From Methanomassiliicoccus sp. (GTDB lineage: Archaea > Thermoplasmatota > Thermoplasmata > Methanomassiliicoccales > Methanomassiliicoccaceae): 64,000 bases of DNA. The stretch's first letter is position 1; each line of letters starts with the position of its first letter. The stretch lies in the NCBI GenBank assembly GCA_033485155.1, contig JAWQJJ010000002.1:124001-188000 (forward strand). Direction: 5' to 3'. The translations under genes were made by a program, and so were the position numbers. The notes under the pieces are model-generated. The model saw only the letters and a list, made by a program, of their open reading frames with translations. It made no database searches and had not been told where the DNA came from. This document shows, piece after piece, positions 33,960 through 42,707 of the stretch.

Positions 33960-34044
33960 TATAGCCCTTCTCCCGTGATATGAAATGAGTTGTGGCGAAC
34001 CGTCAGGGCATGCTCATCGATGGAGCGCCAAGCACAAAACCACC

Positions 34045-35502
34045 TCAGCATGGCTCTTTGAGCTTCGAGAAGTACTCACTCACCACCCCCACGGCATACA
34101 TCAGGGAATCCAATTTCAGTGCCCAGGCGAGCCCCAGGTACGTTACCAGACCGATCGCGATCTGCGAGATGAGCGTCACCCAGGTGGAAAGGCCCAGGAA
34201 CAGAACGCTGTACACGAGCCCACCCATGACCAGAGAGAGGACGAGGGACGGAACGATGTCCCGCCATTGCTCGGTGAAGCTGTAGTCGAGCAGCTTCCTG
34301 TTCGGATAGGCGTTGATGAAGGTGGCGATCACCCCGCTCAACACCATCCCCAGGGCTATGGCGTAGATGCCGAAAAGGATGGACACCGCGAGGATGCCCA
34401 GGTCGACCGTCCTCTTGACGACATCCAGCTTGAGGAAGATATCACTCCGGCCGATGGCGTTGATGGCTTGAAGGTTGGCTGTGTGGATGGGCCAAAGGGC
34501 GTATACCGCGCAGAATATCTGCAGGAAGAGGACGCTGGGAAGCCATTTGTCCGTCAGGATAAGAACGACCAGGGGTTTGGCTACGGCAGCCAGACCGACC
34601 ATCGCCGGAAATACGATGAACGAGCTGGTGACCATGGCCCTGCGCATCATCTGTTTCAACTGGGGCCGATCGTCCTGTTTCTTGCAGTAGGCGGGGAGCA
34701 TGACCGCCTGGATCGAGGTGTCGACGTTCTCTATCAGCGTTTTCGGGATCACCTGGCCCTGAACGAAGTACCCCAGTACGTTCGGTGGATAGATCTTCCC
34801 GATGACCAGGGGATAGACGTTGTTGCATGTCACGTCCATCAGACTCGATGCCAGAAGCTTCCACCCGTAGGAGAACAGCCCCTTGACCCGGGGGAGGGAA
34901 AAGAGCAGGTGTGGTCTCCACCTTACGGTGAACCACATGATGACGCACAGCGCCACCATCGAGGTCAGCTGCTGCCCCACCAGTGCCCACACCTGAAACC
35001 CCCCGTAGGCCATGGCGATCCCGATCGCTCCCGACAGGAGGACCGCGCCGAGGCTGCTGATGAACAGCCTCCGGAACTGGAAGTTCCTGGCCACGACCGC
35101 CTTCTGGATTGAGTTTACGGCGGCGAAGAAGAGGGTGAGGCCCAGGACCCGGAGGACCGGAGCGATGATCGGCTGGTGGTAGAACGACGCGATGAAGGGG
35201 GCAGCCACGAATAGGATGCAGTAGAACACGAGGGCGATCCCCAGCGACAAGAACAGCACCGAGGAGAGGTCCTCGTCGGTGACCTCCTTCTTTTGGACGA
35301 GGGCTGTCCCCAGGCCGCTCTGTACGAATGCCTGGGATATGGAGATGAAGACTATGATGAGGGCGATGATACCAAAATCCTCGGGAAGTAGCAGGCGCGC
35401 AAGGATGATCTGCACGACGAACTGGATCCCGGTCACCCCTCCCCCTTCTAGGAACTTCCAGAAGAGCGACGAGAGCACGTTGGACTTGAGGTCGTCGGGC
35501 AT
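34045..35502 (-). CDS. polysaccharide flippase (Wzx/MATE-like)
   Basis: This 485-residue protein has about fourteen spans, an oligosaccharide translocase of the Wzx/RfbX class. It has a characteristic FVVQIILARLLLPEDFGIIAL near the N-terminus and a GLGTALVQKKEVTDEDLSSVLF loop. It would turn lipid-linked glycan repeat units across the membrane. The location between sugar-synthesis genes and a glycosyltransferase gene fits. A second, different flippase lies at 61734-63053, so two export routes may exist. Confidence 0.92.
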   Translation of the reverse strand: MPDDLKSNVLSSLFWKFLEGGGVTGIQFVVQIILARLLLPEDFGIIALIIVFISISQAFVQSGLGTALVQKKEVTDEDLSSVLFLSLGIALVFYCILFVAAPFIASFYHQPIIAPVLRVLGLTLFFAAVNSIQKAVVARNFQFRRLFISSLGAVLLSGAIGIAMAYGGFQVWALVGQQLTSMVALCVIMWFTVRWRPHLLFSLPRVKGLFSYGWKLLASSLMDVTCNNVYPLVIGKIYPPNVLGYFVQGQVIPKTLIENVDTSIQAVMLPAYCKKQDDRPQLKQMMRRAMVTSSFIVFPAMVGLAAVAKPLVVLILTDKWLPSVLFLQIFCAVYALWPIHTANLQAINAIGRSDIFLKLDVVKRTVDLGILAVSILFGIYAIALGMVLSGVIATFINAYPNRKLLDYSFTEQWRDIVPSLVLSLVMGGLVYSVLFLGLSTWVTLISQIAIGLVTYLGLAWALKLDSLMYAVGVVSEYFSKLKEPC

Positions 35503-35665
35503 AGAACGGTGAGACGTCGGAGTTACTTCGTATTTAGACTACGGGTCTGCTGTCAGGGCGCTTATTGGACGTCCCGTGGTGTCTGTCCGGCCGACAGGCG
35601 CATCCATCGCCAACCATAGACGAGTTGCAGGCTAGGTCGGTCATCCAGCCTTTGCCGCGTTCGCA

Positions 35666-36781
35666 TCATCGGCCGACGCCCCGGTACGGAGGGAAATATT
35701 GATCCAGGTCGCTCGAAACCCCGGTGGCCGTGCAGACATCCTCGTACATAGCGAGGTCATGGACCTTCCTGAAAGTCCTGAACGGCGCCGTGGTCCGTGA
35801 GAATGACAGCTTGAAATCGAGGACCCCGTCCCGGTGGCCATGGCCTCCGCCGAAGCAGAACACCCTCCACCCGGATAGCTTGGACCTGCTGATCGCCTCG
35901 GCCAATATCAGATAGAAGGCGTTTAGGTTCCGTCCCTCGACGTTCGTTCCGCCGAGGAAGGCATGTGCACTGTTACCGTATGCAAGGAGCCAGAGCGCGG
36001 AGACGACCTGGCCCTCGTGCTCCGCCAACAGCAGCGTGGATTCCTCCATTGCTGCCAGGCGACGGTAGAATTCCTCAGGGAAATAGTAGTCCGTTTCAGC
36101 CTGGCTCCGCTTCATCGTCTCATCATAAATCTTAGTGAACTCCCTGATGTCCGCCCCGTCCTTGGGCGAGGCGCGGATTGTTACTCCGGATCTCGTCGCC
36201 TTGTTAATAGACTGACGGCAATTCTTTTTGAAGTCCCGGTGTATCGTCTCCATGTCCTGAACGAGGTCGATGTACACCATGGGGCCATGATCGATCATGG
36301 TTCCATCGCCGCCCGAATCGCAACGTTGGAGGAATGGATTGGGTCTGTAGAATTCGGTCACGATGCCTTGGTCGGTGCAGAAGTCGTCGAATGCATTGCG
36401 AAACCCCTCGCATATCGGGCGGTCCAACCGCCGAGGGGAGATCCACACCGGCCCCGAGTAACCATAAGGTGAGGAGATGTCGTCTCCCCTCCACCTCGGA
36501 TCGAGACCGGAGAGGGATTTGAGCATGAACGGGCATATTGCCGTTCCTTCCCCGGAGTCATAGACGAACAGCCGTCCCCGGCCTCCGAACGCGCTTTTCT
36601 CCTGGTCCAGGCACTCCAAGCTTCTAAGGTAATCGGGGTGGAAGGCGATGTCCAGTTGCTCGGCCCGCTCGATAATCTCTAACCACTCTTCCCTGTCCTC
36701 AGTGCTGATCAGGTAATAATCGGAACCTCTCATCGACCTACCATCGGCTCCGATGTCCGCTTCATGAATGTGGCCGTTCAC
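35666..36781 (-). CDS. FemAB/GNAT-like acyltransferase
   Basis: This 371-residue protein has tandem GNAT-like folds (FemAB-related). The core is KKNCRQSINKATRSGVTIRA followed by FTKIYDETMKRSQAETDYYFPEEFYRR and LLLAEHEGQVVSALWLL, typical of the acetyltransferase-6/FemAB group. In a dTDP-sugar operon after an aminotransferase, the natural role is acylation of an amino sugar, perhaps with an aminoacyl or acetyl group. The GTG at 36781 gives seven bases to the preceding stop codon. An ATG at 36733 (MRGSDYYLIS) is an alternative. Confidence 0.85.
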   Translation of the reverse strand: MNGHIHEADIGADGRSMRGSDYYLISTEDREEWLEIIERAEQLDIAFHPDYLRSLECLDQEKSAFGGRGRLFVYDSGEGTAICPFMLKSLSGLDPRWRGDDISSPYGYSGPVWISPRRLDRPICEGFRNAFDDFCTDQGIVTEFYRPNPFLQRCDSGGDGTMIDHGPMVYIDLVQDMETIHRDFKKNCRQSINKATRSGVTIRASPKDGADIREFTKIYDETMKRSQAETDYYFPEEFYRRLAAMEESTLLLAEHEGQVVSALWLLAYGNSAHAFLGGTNVEGRNLNAFYLILAEAISRSKLSGWRVFCFGGGHGHRDGVLDFKLSFSRTTAPFRTFRKVHDLAMYEDVCTATGVSSDLDQYFPPYRGVGR

Positions 36782-36787
36782 ATTTTT

Positions 36788-37852
36788 TTACTGGACCATC
36801 ATCGATATGACCTTTTCCTGGCTTTCAGGGGCGAGGGTTGGATATATGGGCAAACAGAGAACCCTGCAGGCCCTGTCCCTGGAGACGGGGGCCTCTCCAC
36901 CAGGGGGCATGTATCCCACGGTGTCCAGGGAAGGATAGAAGTACCGCCGGGGGAAGATGCCCGCCTCATTCAGGCGGCGCTGCGTTACCTCGAGATCGTG
37001 CTCCGAGGGTAGGAGCACCGGATAGTAAGCGTAGTTACGCGTGGCGGCCTCGTTCCAACGGGGCACCTCGAAGCGCCCAGACAGCGCGTCCTCGTAGCGT
37101 TCGTGTACTTCCCTGCGCTTCTCAAGGAGGGCATCCATCTCGTCCAGCATAGTCAGCCCCATGGCGGCGTGCAGCTCGCTCATCTTGGCGTTGATGCCGA
37201 CATCGACGATTCGATCCCCATCAAAGCCGAAGTTGATCAGCCTGCATGCCATCTCGTAATCTTCCTCTCTCTTGAACACGACCGCTCCCCCTTCAATGGT
37301 ATGGAACACCTTCGTCGCATGGAAGCTGAGGACGGAGGCGTCCCCACATCGAAGGACGCTTCTATCCTTCAATCGAACGCCAAAGGCGTGGGCGGCGTCG
37401 TAGATCACGCTCAGATCATGATCGTCGGCCATCTGTTCGAAGGCTTCTACATCACAAGGGTTCCCGTATACATGGACCGGCACCAGGGCCGTAACCTTGG
37501 GCTCCACCGCCTTGCGGGCCTTATCGGGGCTGAGGTTCAGCGTTCCCGCGTCAATGTCGGCGTAGATGGGCGAGATGCCCTCCCACCTCAGCGAGCTGCT
37601 GGTGGCCACATAAGTGAACGGAGTGGTTATGGCCTTCCCAGTAACGCCCAGAGCCTGGTACGCTATCTGCAGGGCCAGGGTGCCATTGGCCACGAGGAGC
37701 AGGTAGCGGACGCCCAGGTATTCCTCCAGGCGGGCCTTCAGCTCCTGCACCAAAGGGCCATTGTTGGTGAGCTGGTTGCTCTGATAGCACCGCTCGACGT
37801 ATCCGAGATATTTGTCCTTGTCCGGCAGGTAGGGCCGGGTGACGGGGATCAT
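36788..37852 (-). CDS. DegT/DnrJ/EryC1-type sugar aminotransferase
   Basis: This 354-residue PLP-dependent enzyme converts a keto-sugar nucleotide into an amino sugar. Lys181 in [14 protein letters not shown] binds the cofactor. [27 protein letters not shown] and the DAAHAFGV segment are typical. It overlaps the rfbA gene by four bases (ATGA). With RfbA and RfbB upstream, the likely product is a dTDP-amino-dideoxyhexose. No 3,4-ketoisomerase gene is present in the operon, so the amino group is likely at C4, or an isomerase is encoded elsewhere. Confidence 0.93.
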   Translation of the reverse strand: MIPVTRPYLPDKDKYLGYVERCYQSNQLTNNGPLVQELKARLEEYLGVRYLLLVANGTLALQIAYQALGVTGKAITTPFTYVATSSSLRWEGISPIYADIDAGTLNLSPDKARKAVEPKVTALVPVHVYGNPCDVEAFEQMADDHDLSVIYDAAHAFGVRLKDRSVLRCGDASVLSFHATKVFHTIEGGAVVFKREEDYEMACRLINFGFDGDRIVDVGINAKMSELHAAMGLTMLDEMDALLEKRREVHERYEDALSGRFEVPRWNEAATRNYAYYPVLLPSEHDLEVTQRRLNEAGIFPRRYFYPSLDTVGYMPPGGEAPVSRDRACRVLCLPIYPTLAPESQEKVISMMVQ

Positions 37853-38733
37853 ATATGCTTCCTCGTCTCCGATTCCAGCAGCTCACAGAGATACCGCCCA
37901 TAGTCGTTCTTGACCCCCGGCTGGGCCAACTCCTTAACCCGCTCCGAGGTCATCCAACCGTTGCGCCACGCAATCTCCTCCAGGCAGGCGATCTTGTAGC
38001 CCTGCCGCCTCTCGATGGTCTCCACGAACTGGGCGGCGTCCAGCAGGCTGTCGTGGGTTCCCGTGTCCAACCATGCGAAGCCCCGCCCAAGGAGCTCGAC
38101 GTTGAGATCGCCCCTGTCCAGGTAGGCCTGGTTGACGCTCGTGATCTCCAGCTCCCCCCGGTTCGAGGGTTTCACTCTTTTTGCGATATCTATGACATCG
38201 TTGTCGTAGAAGTACAGTCCGGTTACGGCGTAGTTCGACCTGGGTCGCGATGGTTTTTCCTCTATCGAGACTGCCTTCAGGTTCTGATCGAACTCGATGA
38301 CCCCAAAGCTCTCCGGGTTCTTGACGAAATAGCCGAACACCGTGGCCCCGGACTCCCGGTCGAATGCCTTCCTGAGCCTTGGCGTCAGGTCCGGACCGTA
38401 GAAGATGTTGTCCCCCAGGATGAGGCACACGCGGTCATCGCCGATGAACTTCTCGCCGATGATGAAGGCCTGGGCCAGGCCGTCAGGGCTGGGTTGGACG
38501 TCATAAGTCAATTCGATGCCGAATCGCTGGCCGTTTCCCAGCAGCCGATCATAGTTATCCTTGTCCTCGGGAGTGGTGATGATCAATATGTCCCTGATGC
38601 CGGCCAGCATCAGCACCGACAGCGGGTAATAGATCATCGGTTTATCATATATCGGCAGCAAGTGCTTGGACAACCCCCTGGTGACGGGGTAGAGCCGCGT
38701 CCCGCTGCCCCCGGCGAGAATGATGCCCTTCAT
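37849..38733 (-). CDS. rfbA: glucose-1-phosphate thymidylyltransferase
   Basis: This enzyme couples dTTP to glucose-1-phosphate to give dTDP-glucose. The 294-residue protein begins [20 protein letters not shown] at the ATG at 38733, followed by [15 protein letters not shown] and ILGDNIFYG. All three are signature segments, and the length is normal. An upstream in-frame extension overlaps rfbB and was rejected. The start overlaps the rfbB stop by four bases. Confidence 0.95.
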   Translation of the reverse strand: MKGIILAGGSGTRLYPVTRGLSKHLLPIYDKPMIYYPLSVLMLAGIRDILIITTPEDKDNYDRLLGNGQRFGIELTYDVQPSPDGLAQAFIIGEKFIGDDRVCLILGDNIFYGPDLTPRLRKAFDRESGATVFGYFVKNPESFGVIEFDQNLKAVSIEEKPSRPRSNYAVTGLYFYDNDVIDIAKRVKPSNRGELEITSVNQAYLDRGDLNVELLGRGFAWLDTGTHDSLLDAAQFVETIERRQGYKIACLEEIAWRNGWMTSERVKELAQPGVKNDYGRYLCELLESETRKHI

Positions 38734-39797
38734 GCCAACACGCCCAGCCTCTGCCTCTGGTAGGAACCGTCCTGAACCCGCCGGCACCAGGTCCGGTTTG
38801 CCAGGTACCATTCGACGGTCTTGCGCATACCCGTCTCGAACGTTTCGCTCGGAATCCAGCCAAGCTCAGCCCGCACCTTCGAGGGGTCGATGGCATAGCG
38901 GCGGTCGTGACCGGGGCGGTCCTGCACGAAGGTGATGAGGTCGCTGAATCGTTCGATGTTGCCCGGCTTCTTGGGGACGAGTTCGTCGAGCAGCTCGCAG
39001 ATGAACTGCACTACCTCGATGTTCCTTCTCTCGCTTCGTCCGCCGATGTTATAGGTCTCGCCCGTTTCTCCCCCGGCGGCCACCAGGCAGAGGGCACGGA
39101 CATGATCCTCCACGTAGAGCCAGTCCCGGATCTGGTCACCCTGGCCGTAGATCGGCAGAGGCTGGCCATCCAGCGCGTTGAGGATCATCAGCGGAACGAA
39201 CTTCTCCGGGAACTGGTACGGGCCGTAATTGTTGGTGCAGTTGGTCACTATGGTGGGCAGCCCGTAGGTCCGGAACCACGCCCGTACCAGGTGATCGGAG
39301 CTTGCCTTGCTCGCAGAATAGGGAGAGCTCGGAGCGTAGGGGCTGGCCTCAGTGAAACTTCCTCCGGCGTCCCCGAGGTCTCCGTAGACCTCGTCGGTCG
39401 ATACGTGATGGAAGAGGAATTGACGCTGCTCGCTCCTGGGCAGATCTTCCCAGTATCTACGCGCCGCTTCCAATAAGGTATAGGTGCCCAGGATATTGGT
39501 CCTGATGAACGCCCCGGGGCCGTCGATGGAGCGGTCGACGTGCGTTTCGGCGGCCAGATGTATAATGGTATCCGGCCGATATCGTTCGAAGATGTCGCTT
39601 ATCTCGATGGCCTCGCATATGTCCGCCTGCTTGAAGCGGTAGCGAGGGCTGTCCTCCACCTCGCTGAGCGAGTCCAGGTTTCCTGCGTAGGTCAGCTTGT
39701 CAAGGTTCAATACAGTATGTTCCGGCTGTCGTACCAAGTGGCGGACGACTGCCGAGCCGATGAACCCCGCCCCGCCAGTAACGACCACCCGCCTCAT
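38730..39797 (-). CDS. rfbB: dTDP-glucose 4,6-dehydratase
   Basis: This short-chain dehydrogenase converts dTDP-glucose to dTDP-4-keto-6-deoxyglucose. The NAD motif [10 protein letters not shown] opens the protein. [24 protein letters not shown] and the catalytic YSASK follow, then [15 protein letters not shown]. The ATG at 39797 (MRRVVVTGG) gives 355 residues, the usual length. An ATG at 39839 preceded by AAGGGA would add 14 residues. It is the first gene of the dTDP-sugar operon, with the promoter somewhere in the AT-rich DNA near 39880-39905. Confidence 0.95.
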   Translation of the reverse strand: MRRVVVTGGAGFIGSAVVRHLVRQPEHTVLNLDKLTYAGNLDSLSEVEDSPRYRFKQADICEAIEISDIFERYRPDTIIHLAAETHVDRSIDGPGAFIRTNILGTYTLLEAARRYWEDLPRSEQRQFLFHHVSTDEVYGDLGDAGGSFTEASPYAPSSPYSASKASSDHLVRAWFRTYGLPTIVTNCTNNYGPYQFPEKFVPLMILNALDGQPLPIYGQGDQIRDWLYVEDHVRALCLVAAGGETGETYNIGGRSERRNIEVVQFICELLDELVPKKPGNIERFSDLITFVQDRPGHDRRYAIDPSKVRAELGWIPSETFETGMRKTVEWYLANRTWCRRVQDGSYQRQRLGVLA

Positions 39798-40041
39798 CCT
39801 GCGGCTCTCTTTGACGATGATTCCCCCTCTGACGATCATATCCCTTGATGGTTTAATCGGCCTTATGCTGGCCATGTCCAAAAACGGGAGCTTTCTCTAT
39901 TTATAAATTGATGGTTGGCGGTCGTGACGGCCCTCGGGGGGCCCACATTCATCTCAACCTCGAGTCCGCATCAAACCCCCTGGCTCAATGTCTGCGCCGT
40001 GGGAACAGGCTAAATACGGCTGGCTATAATCTTAACACAAT

Positions 40042-40278
40042 ATGCTGTCGAGCATGTCCATGGCCGTCTCGATCGACGGGTTCAATGTGCCATCGGCTCT
40101 CGTCCCCGGGATTGGAGGTGCTTTGATCGTGGCCACGCTGATCATATTGCTCTTCTCCCGGGAGCTGATTCTCCAATCCCATCAGTGCTCCCCGCGGTTG
40201 ATGAGATGGGTGAACCTGGCGCTCGTACCTCTGCTGCTGGCCTTCGTGGTCAACATAATCCTTCTGATGCTCAGTTAG
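40042..40278 (+). CDS. 78-residue double-span membrane peptide
   Basis: This small protein has a short outward N-terminus and two hydrophobic spans (about 22-42 and 55-76) joined by a polar loop with RELILQSHQCSPRLMRWVN. It is clearly paralogous to the 80-residue peptide at 54830: GIGGALIVATLIILLFSREL against GVGGALIAIALIMLLSSKEL, and NLALVPLLLAFVVN against NLAIVPLLAVFVLN. A TATA-like TAAATACG about 27 bases before the ATG implies a leaderless message. The function is unknown. Both copies lie within surface-glycan loci. Confidence 0.72.
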   Translation: MLSSMSMAVSIDGFNVPSALVPGIGGALIVATLIILLFSRELILQSHQCSPRLMRWVNLALVPLLLAFVVNIILLMLS

Positions 40279-40424
40279 TCCTCTGATTTTAAGCGCGTCC
40301 TTTCCTGATTTGGACGGCTCGCTAGAGATCATCATCTCGAAGAGACTCGAGGCCACCTCGGCCAGGAAGCATCAGACCGGGCTTGTTCTCAAGGCACGCA
40401 CAAATAGAAGCAGGTTCAATCTTA

Positions 40425-41573
40425 ATGAGAGGGGGTTATCGTCCATTGAACATACTGGTCTGCGCTTCTGAGTTCTTCCCTCACGGATCCGGCATCGCCA
40501 ACGTGGCTCACAGCGTCACGGAGCAGTGGAAGAAGCAGGGAGCACGGTGCACCGTATGTTCGCCCTCCGGGCCGGACATACCCATCGAGTCCCTGCGCAA
40601 CTGCGGGTACGCCGGCATCATGCCGTTCTGGGAGAAGGTGCGCTCCCGTTTCGATCGTCAGGGAGGCGACTATGACCTCGTGTGGCTCCATAATCCAATG
40701 TTCGTCCGGGCCAGCCCGTTCCGCGATTCGTTGGCAACGATCCACACGACCTCGTACGGGCATGTGGAGAGGAAAGGCCACCCCTTGCTGCTCCATTCAT
40801 ACTACGTTTCGAAGATGCAGATCGAGCGCTACTGTTGGAACAAGCTGGACCGCGCTCCCGGAACCATGTTCTCGACCATCAGCTGCTCGGTGGCCGGCGA
40901 GCTGACCCATCTGGGGATTGAGAAGCACCCCATCATACCGAACGGAGTAGATACCGAACGATTCTCGCCCCGCCACCGTTCCGATGCTCTCCGGGCCCGG
41001 CTGAACATTCCCCCAGACGCTCCGATATTTCTCTCGGTAGGGAGGCTGACCCCCCAGAAGATGCCCCTCAGCCTGCTGCACGTGTTCAATGAGGTGCAGA
41101 AAGAACTGGAGGAGGCACGGCTCCTAATCGTGGGGACGGGAGAGCTTCTGGACCAGGCGATCGAGTTCGTCCGCCATAATGATATGGAGAACGTCATCTT
41201 CCTGGGGCGGGTGCCTGATGGCGAGCTGCCCTCCATCTATGCCAGCTCCGACTACTATGTCATGGCCTCCATCTACGAGGGCCAGCCGCTGACGGTGCTG
41301 GAGGCCATGGCTTCGGGGCTGCCGTGCATCGTTTCCGACATCCCCAGCATCGACGTGGTCAGGAAGGCGGAGGGGGGTCTGATGGTCGACTTCCAGGACG
41401 CTCGGGGCTGTGCCGACGCCATCGTCGGATATCTGAGGCACCAGGATGGCGAACATGGCGGCAACGGCCGTTCGTATGTCGAGGCCAACCTCGACTGGGA
41501 TATCATCGCCCGGAGGTACCTGGAGTTGGCGAAGGACGACCACGGGAACGTCGGGGCCGCAGGTGATCAATGA
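40425..41573 (+). CDS. GT4-type glycosyltransferase
   Basis: This 382-residue GT-B fold enzyme has an N-terminal LNILVCASEFFPHGSGIANV, a middle IIPNGVDTERFSP, the SVGRLTPQKMPLSLL start of the donor domain, and the retaining-enzyme EX7E-like stretch EGQPLTVLEAMASGLP. It adds a sugar to a lipid-linked glycan with retention of configuration. The ATG at 40425 is preferred over an upstream TTG. The stop overlaps the ATG of the next glycosyltransferase gene (ATGA), so the pair is co-translated. Confidence 0.92.
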   Translation: MRGGYRPLNILVCASEFFPHGSGIANVAHSVTEQWKKQGARCTVCSPSGPDIPIESLRNCGYAGIMPFWEKVRSRFDRQGGDYDLVWLHNPMFVRASPFRDSLATIHTTSYGHVERKGHPLLLHSYYVSKMQIERYCWNKLDRAPGTMFSTISCSVAGELTHLGIEKHPIIPNGVDTERFSPRHRSDALRARLNIPPDAPIFLSVGRLTPQKMPLSLLHVFNEVQKELEEARLLIVGTGELLDQAIEFVRHNDMENVIFLGRVPDGELPSIYASSDYYVMASIYEGQPLTVLEAMASGLPCIVSDIPSIDVVRKAEGGLMVDFQDARGCADAIVGYLRHQDGEHGGNGRSYVEANLDWDIIARRYLELAKDDHGNVGAAGDQ

Positions 41574-42652
41574 AGATCGTCATCCTGACCTTCAACGCCT
41601 CGGGGGGCCTCAATCACTACATCTCGCAGCTGGCTAACAGTCTAGCGAAGAGCGAGGAGGTAACCGTGATCGGACCTCTGGGGTTCGACCGTGCCGTCTA
41701 CTCGGATCGAGTGAAGACCATCGGGATGCACCTAGGGAACGTGATCCCGGACATCTTCACCGACATCATCATCTTCACCAGGATGCTCGATTTCGTTAGG
41801 TGCGTGCGGGAGGAGCAGCCAGACATCATCCATTGCAATAACTTCAACCTATGGAGCGGTTTCCTGCTCCCCTTGTTCGAGGACGTCCCCATCGTCCTCA
41901 CAGTCCATGACGTCAGTCCCCATCCGGGGACCCGGGGGTTCGACAAGCGATGGGGGTTGAAGCAGCATATCGCTCTAGCTGACCGAGTCATCGTCCACGG
42001 CAACAACGCCAAGGAGCGTCTCGGCCTCGGCGATAAGTGCGTCTCCCTCCCCCATGGTGACTACTCCTTCTTCCTCGATTTCGCCACCCCCGTGGCGGAA
42101 GAGGAAGCGATCCTGTTCTTCGGCCGTATCGAGGAGTACAAAGGCCTGGAGTTCCTGCTCGAGGCTATGGTGGAGGTAGGTAAACGATATCCTGACGTCA
42201 AGCTCATCATCGCCGGCAGCGGGGACCTGAGCAAATATGACGATCTTCTGCGCCGGCAGACCAACCTGGAGGTTCACAACCGCTACATCGCCGACCAAGA
42301 GGTGCCGTCGTTCTTCCAGCGAGCGAAGCTGGTGGTGCTCCCGTACCTGGAGGTCACCCAGTCGGGGGTGATCCCCATCGCCTACTCCTTCCGGAAGCCG
42401 GTGGTGGCGACGGACGTGGGGTCCATACCAGAGGTCGTGGACGACGGCGCCACGGGGGTGATCGTTCCGCCGGCCGACGCCAGGGGCTTGGCGTCTGCGA
42501 TCACCGCCCTCCTGGACGATGAGGAGCGGAGGAAGCGAATGGGCGAGAACGCCTACCGGATGATGAGATCGGAGCTTTCCTGGACGGAGATCGCCAGGAG
42601 GACCACGGACATCTACCGCGACCTTTCAGTAAGAAGCGGAGATAACCGCTGA
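41570..42652 (+). CDS. GT4-type glycosyltransferase
   Basis: This 360-residue GT-B enzyme begins MKIVILTFNASGGLNHYISQ. The donor half contains ILFFGRIEEYKGLEFLLEAM, the IIAGSGDLS turn and YLEVTQSGVIPIAYSFRKPVVATDVGSIPE. In the usual EX7E motif the first glutamate is in LEVTQSG and the second region carries serine-phenylalanine, so the catalytic motif is somewhat diverged. It is co-translated with the preceding glycosyltransferase gene, and both probably act on the same glycan. Confidence 0.92.
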   Translation: MKIVILTFNASGGLNHYISQLANSLAKSEEVTVIGPLGFDRAVYSDRVKTIGMHLGNVIPDIFTDIIIFTRMLDFVRCVREEQPDIIHCNNFNLWSGFLLPLFEDVPIVLTVHDVSPHPGTRGFDKRWGLKQHIALADRVIVHGNNAKERLGLGDKCVSLPHGDYSFFLDFATPVAEEEAILFFGRIEEYKGLEFLLEAMVEVGKRYPDVKLIIAGSGDLSKYDDLLRRQTNLEVHNRYIADQEVPSFFQRAKLVVLPYLEVTQSGVIPIAYSFRKPVVATDVGSIPEVVDDGATGVIVPPADARGLASAITALLDDEERRKRMGENAYRMMRSELSWTEIARRTTDIYRDLSVRSGDNR

Positions 42653-42707
42653 GCGCCTCCTCGGTGTTAAAAGGTTTTTTCAATCCCACCCTGCCATCGA
42701 ATATGCC

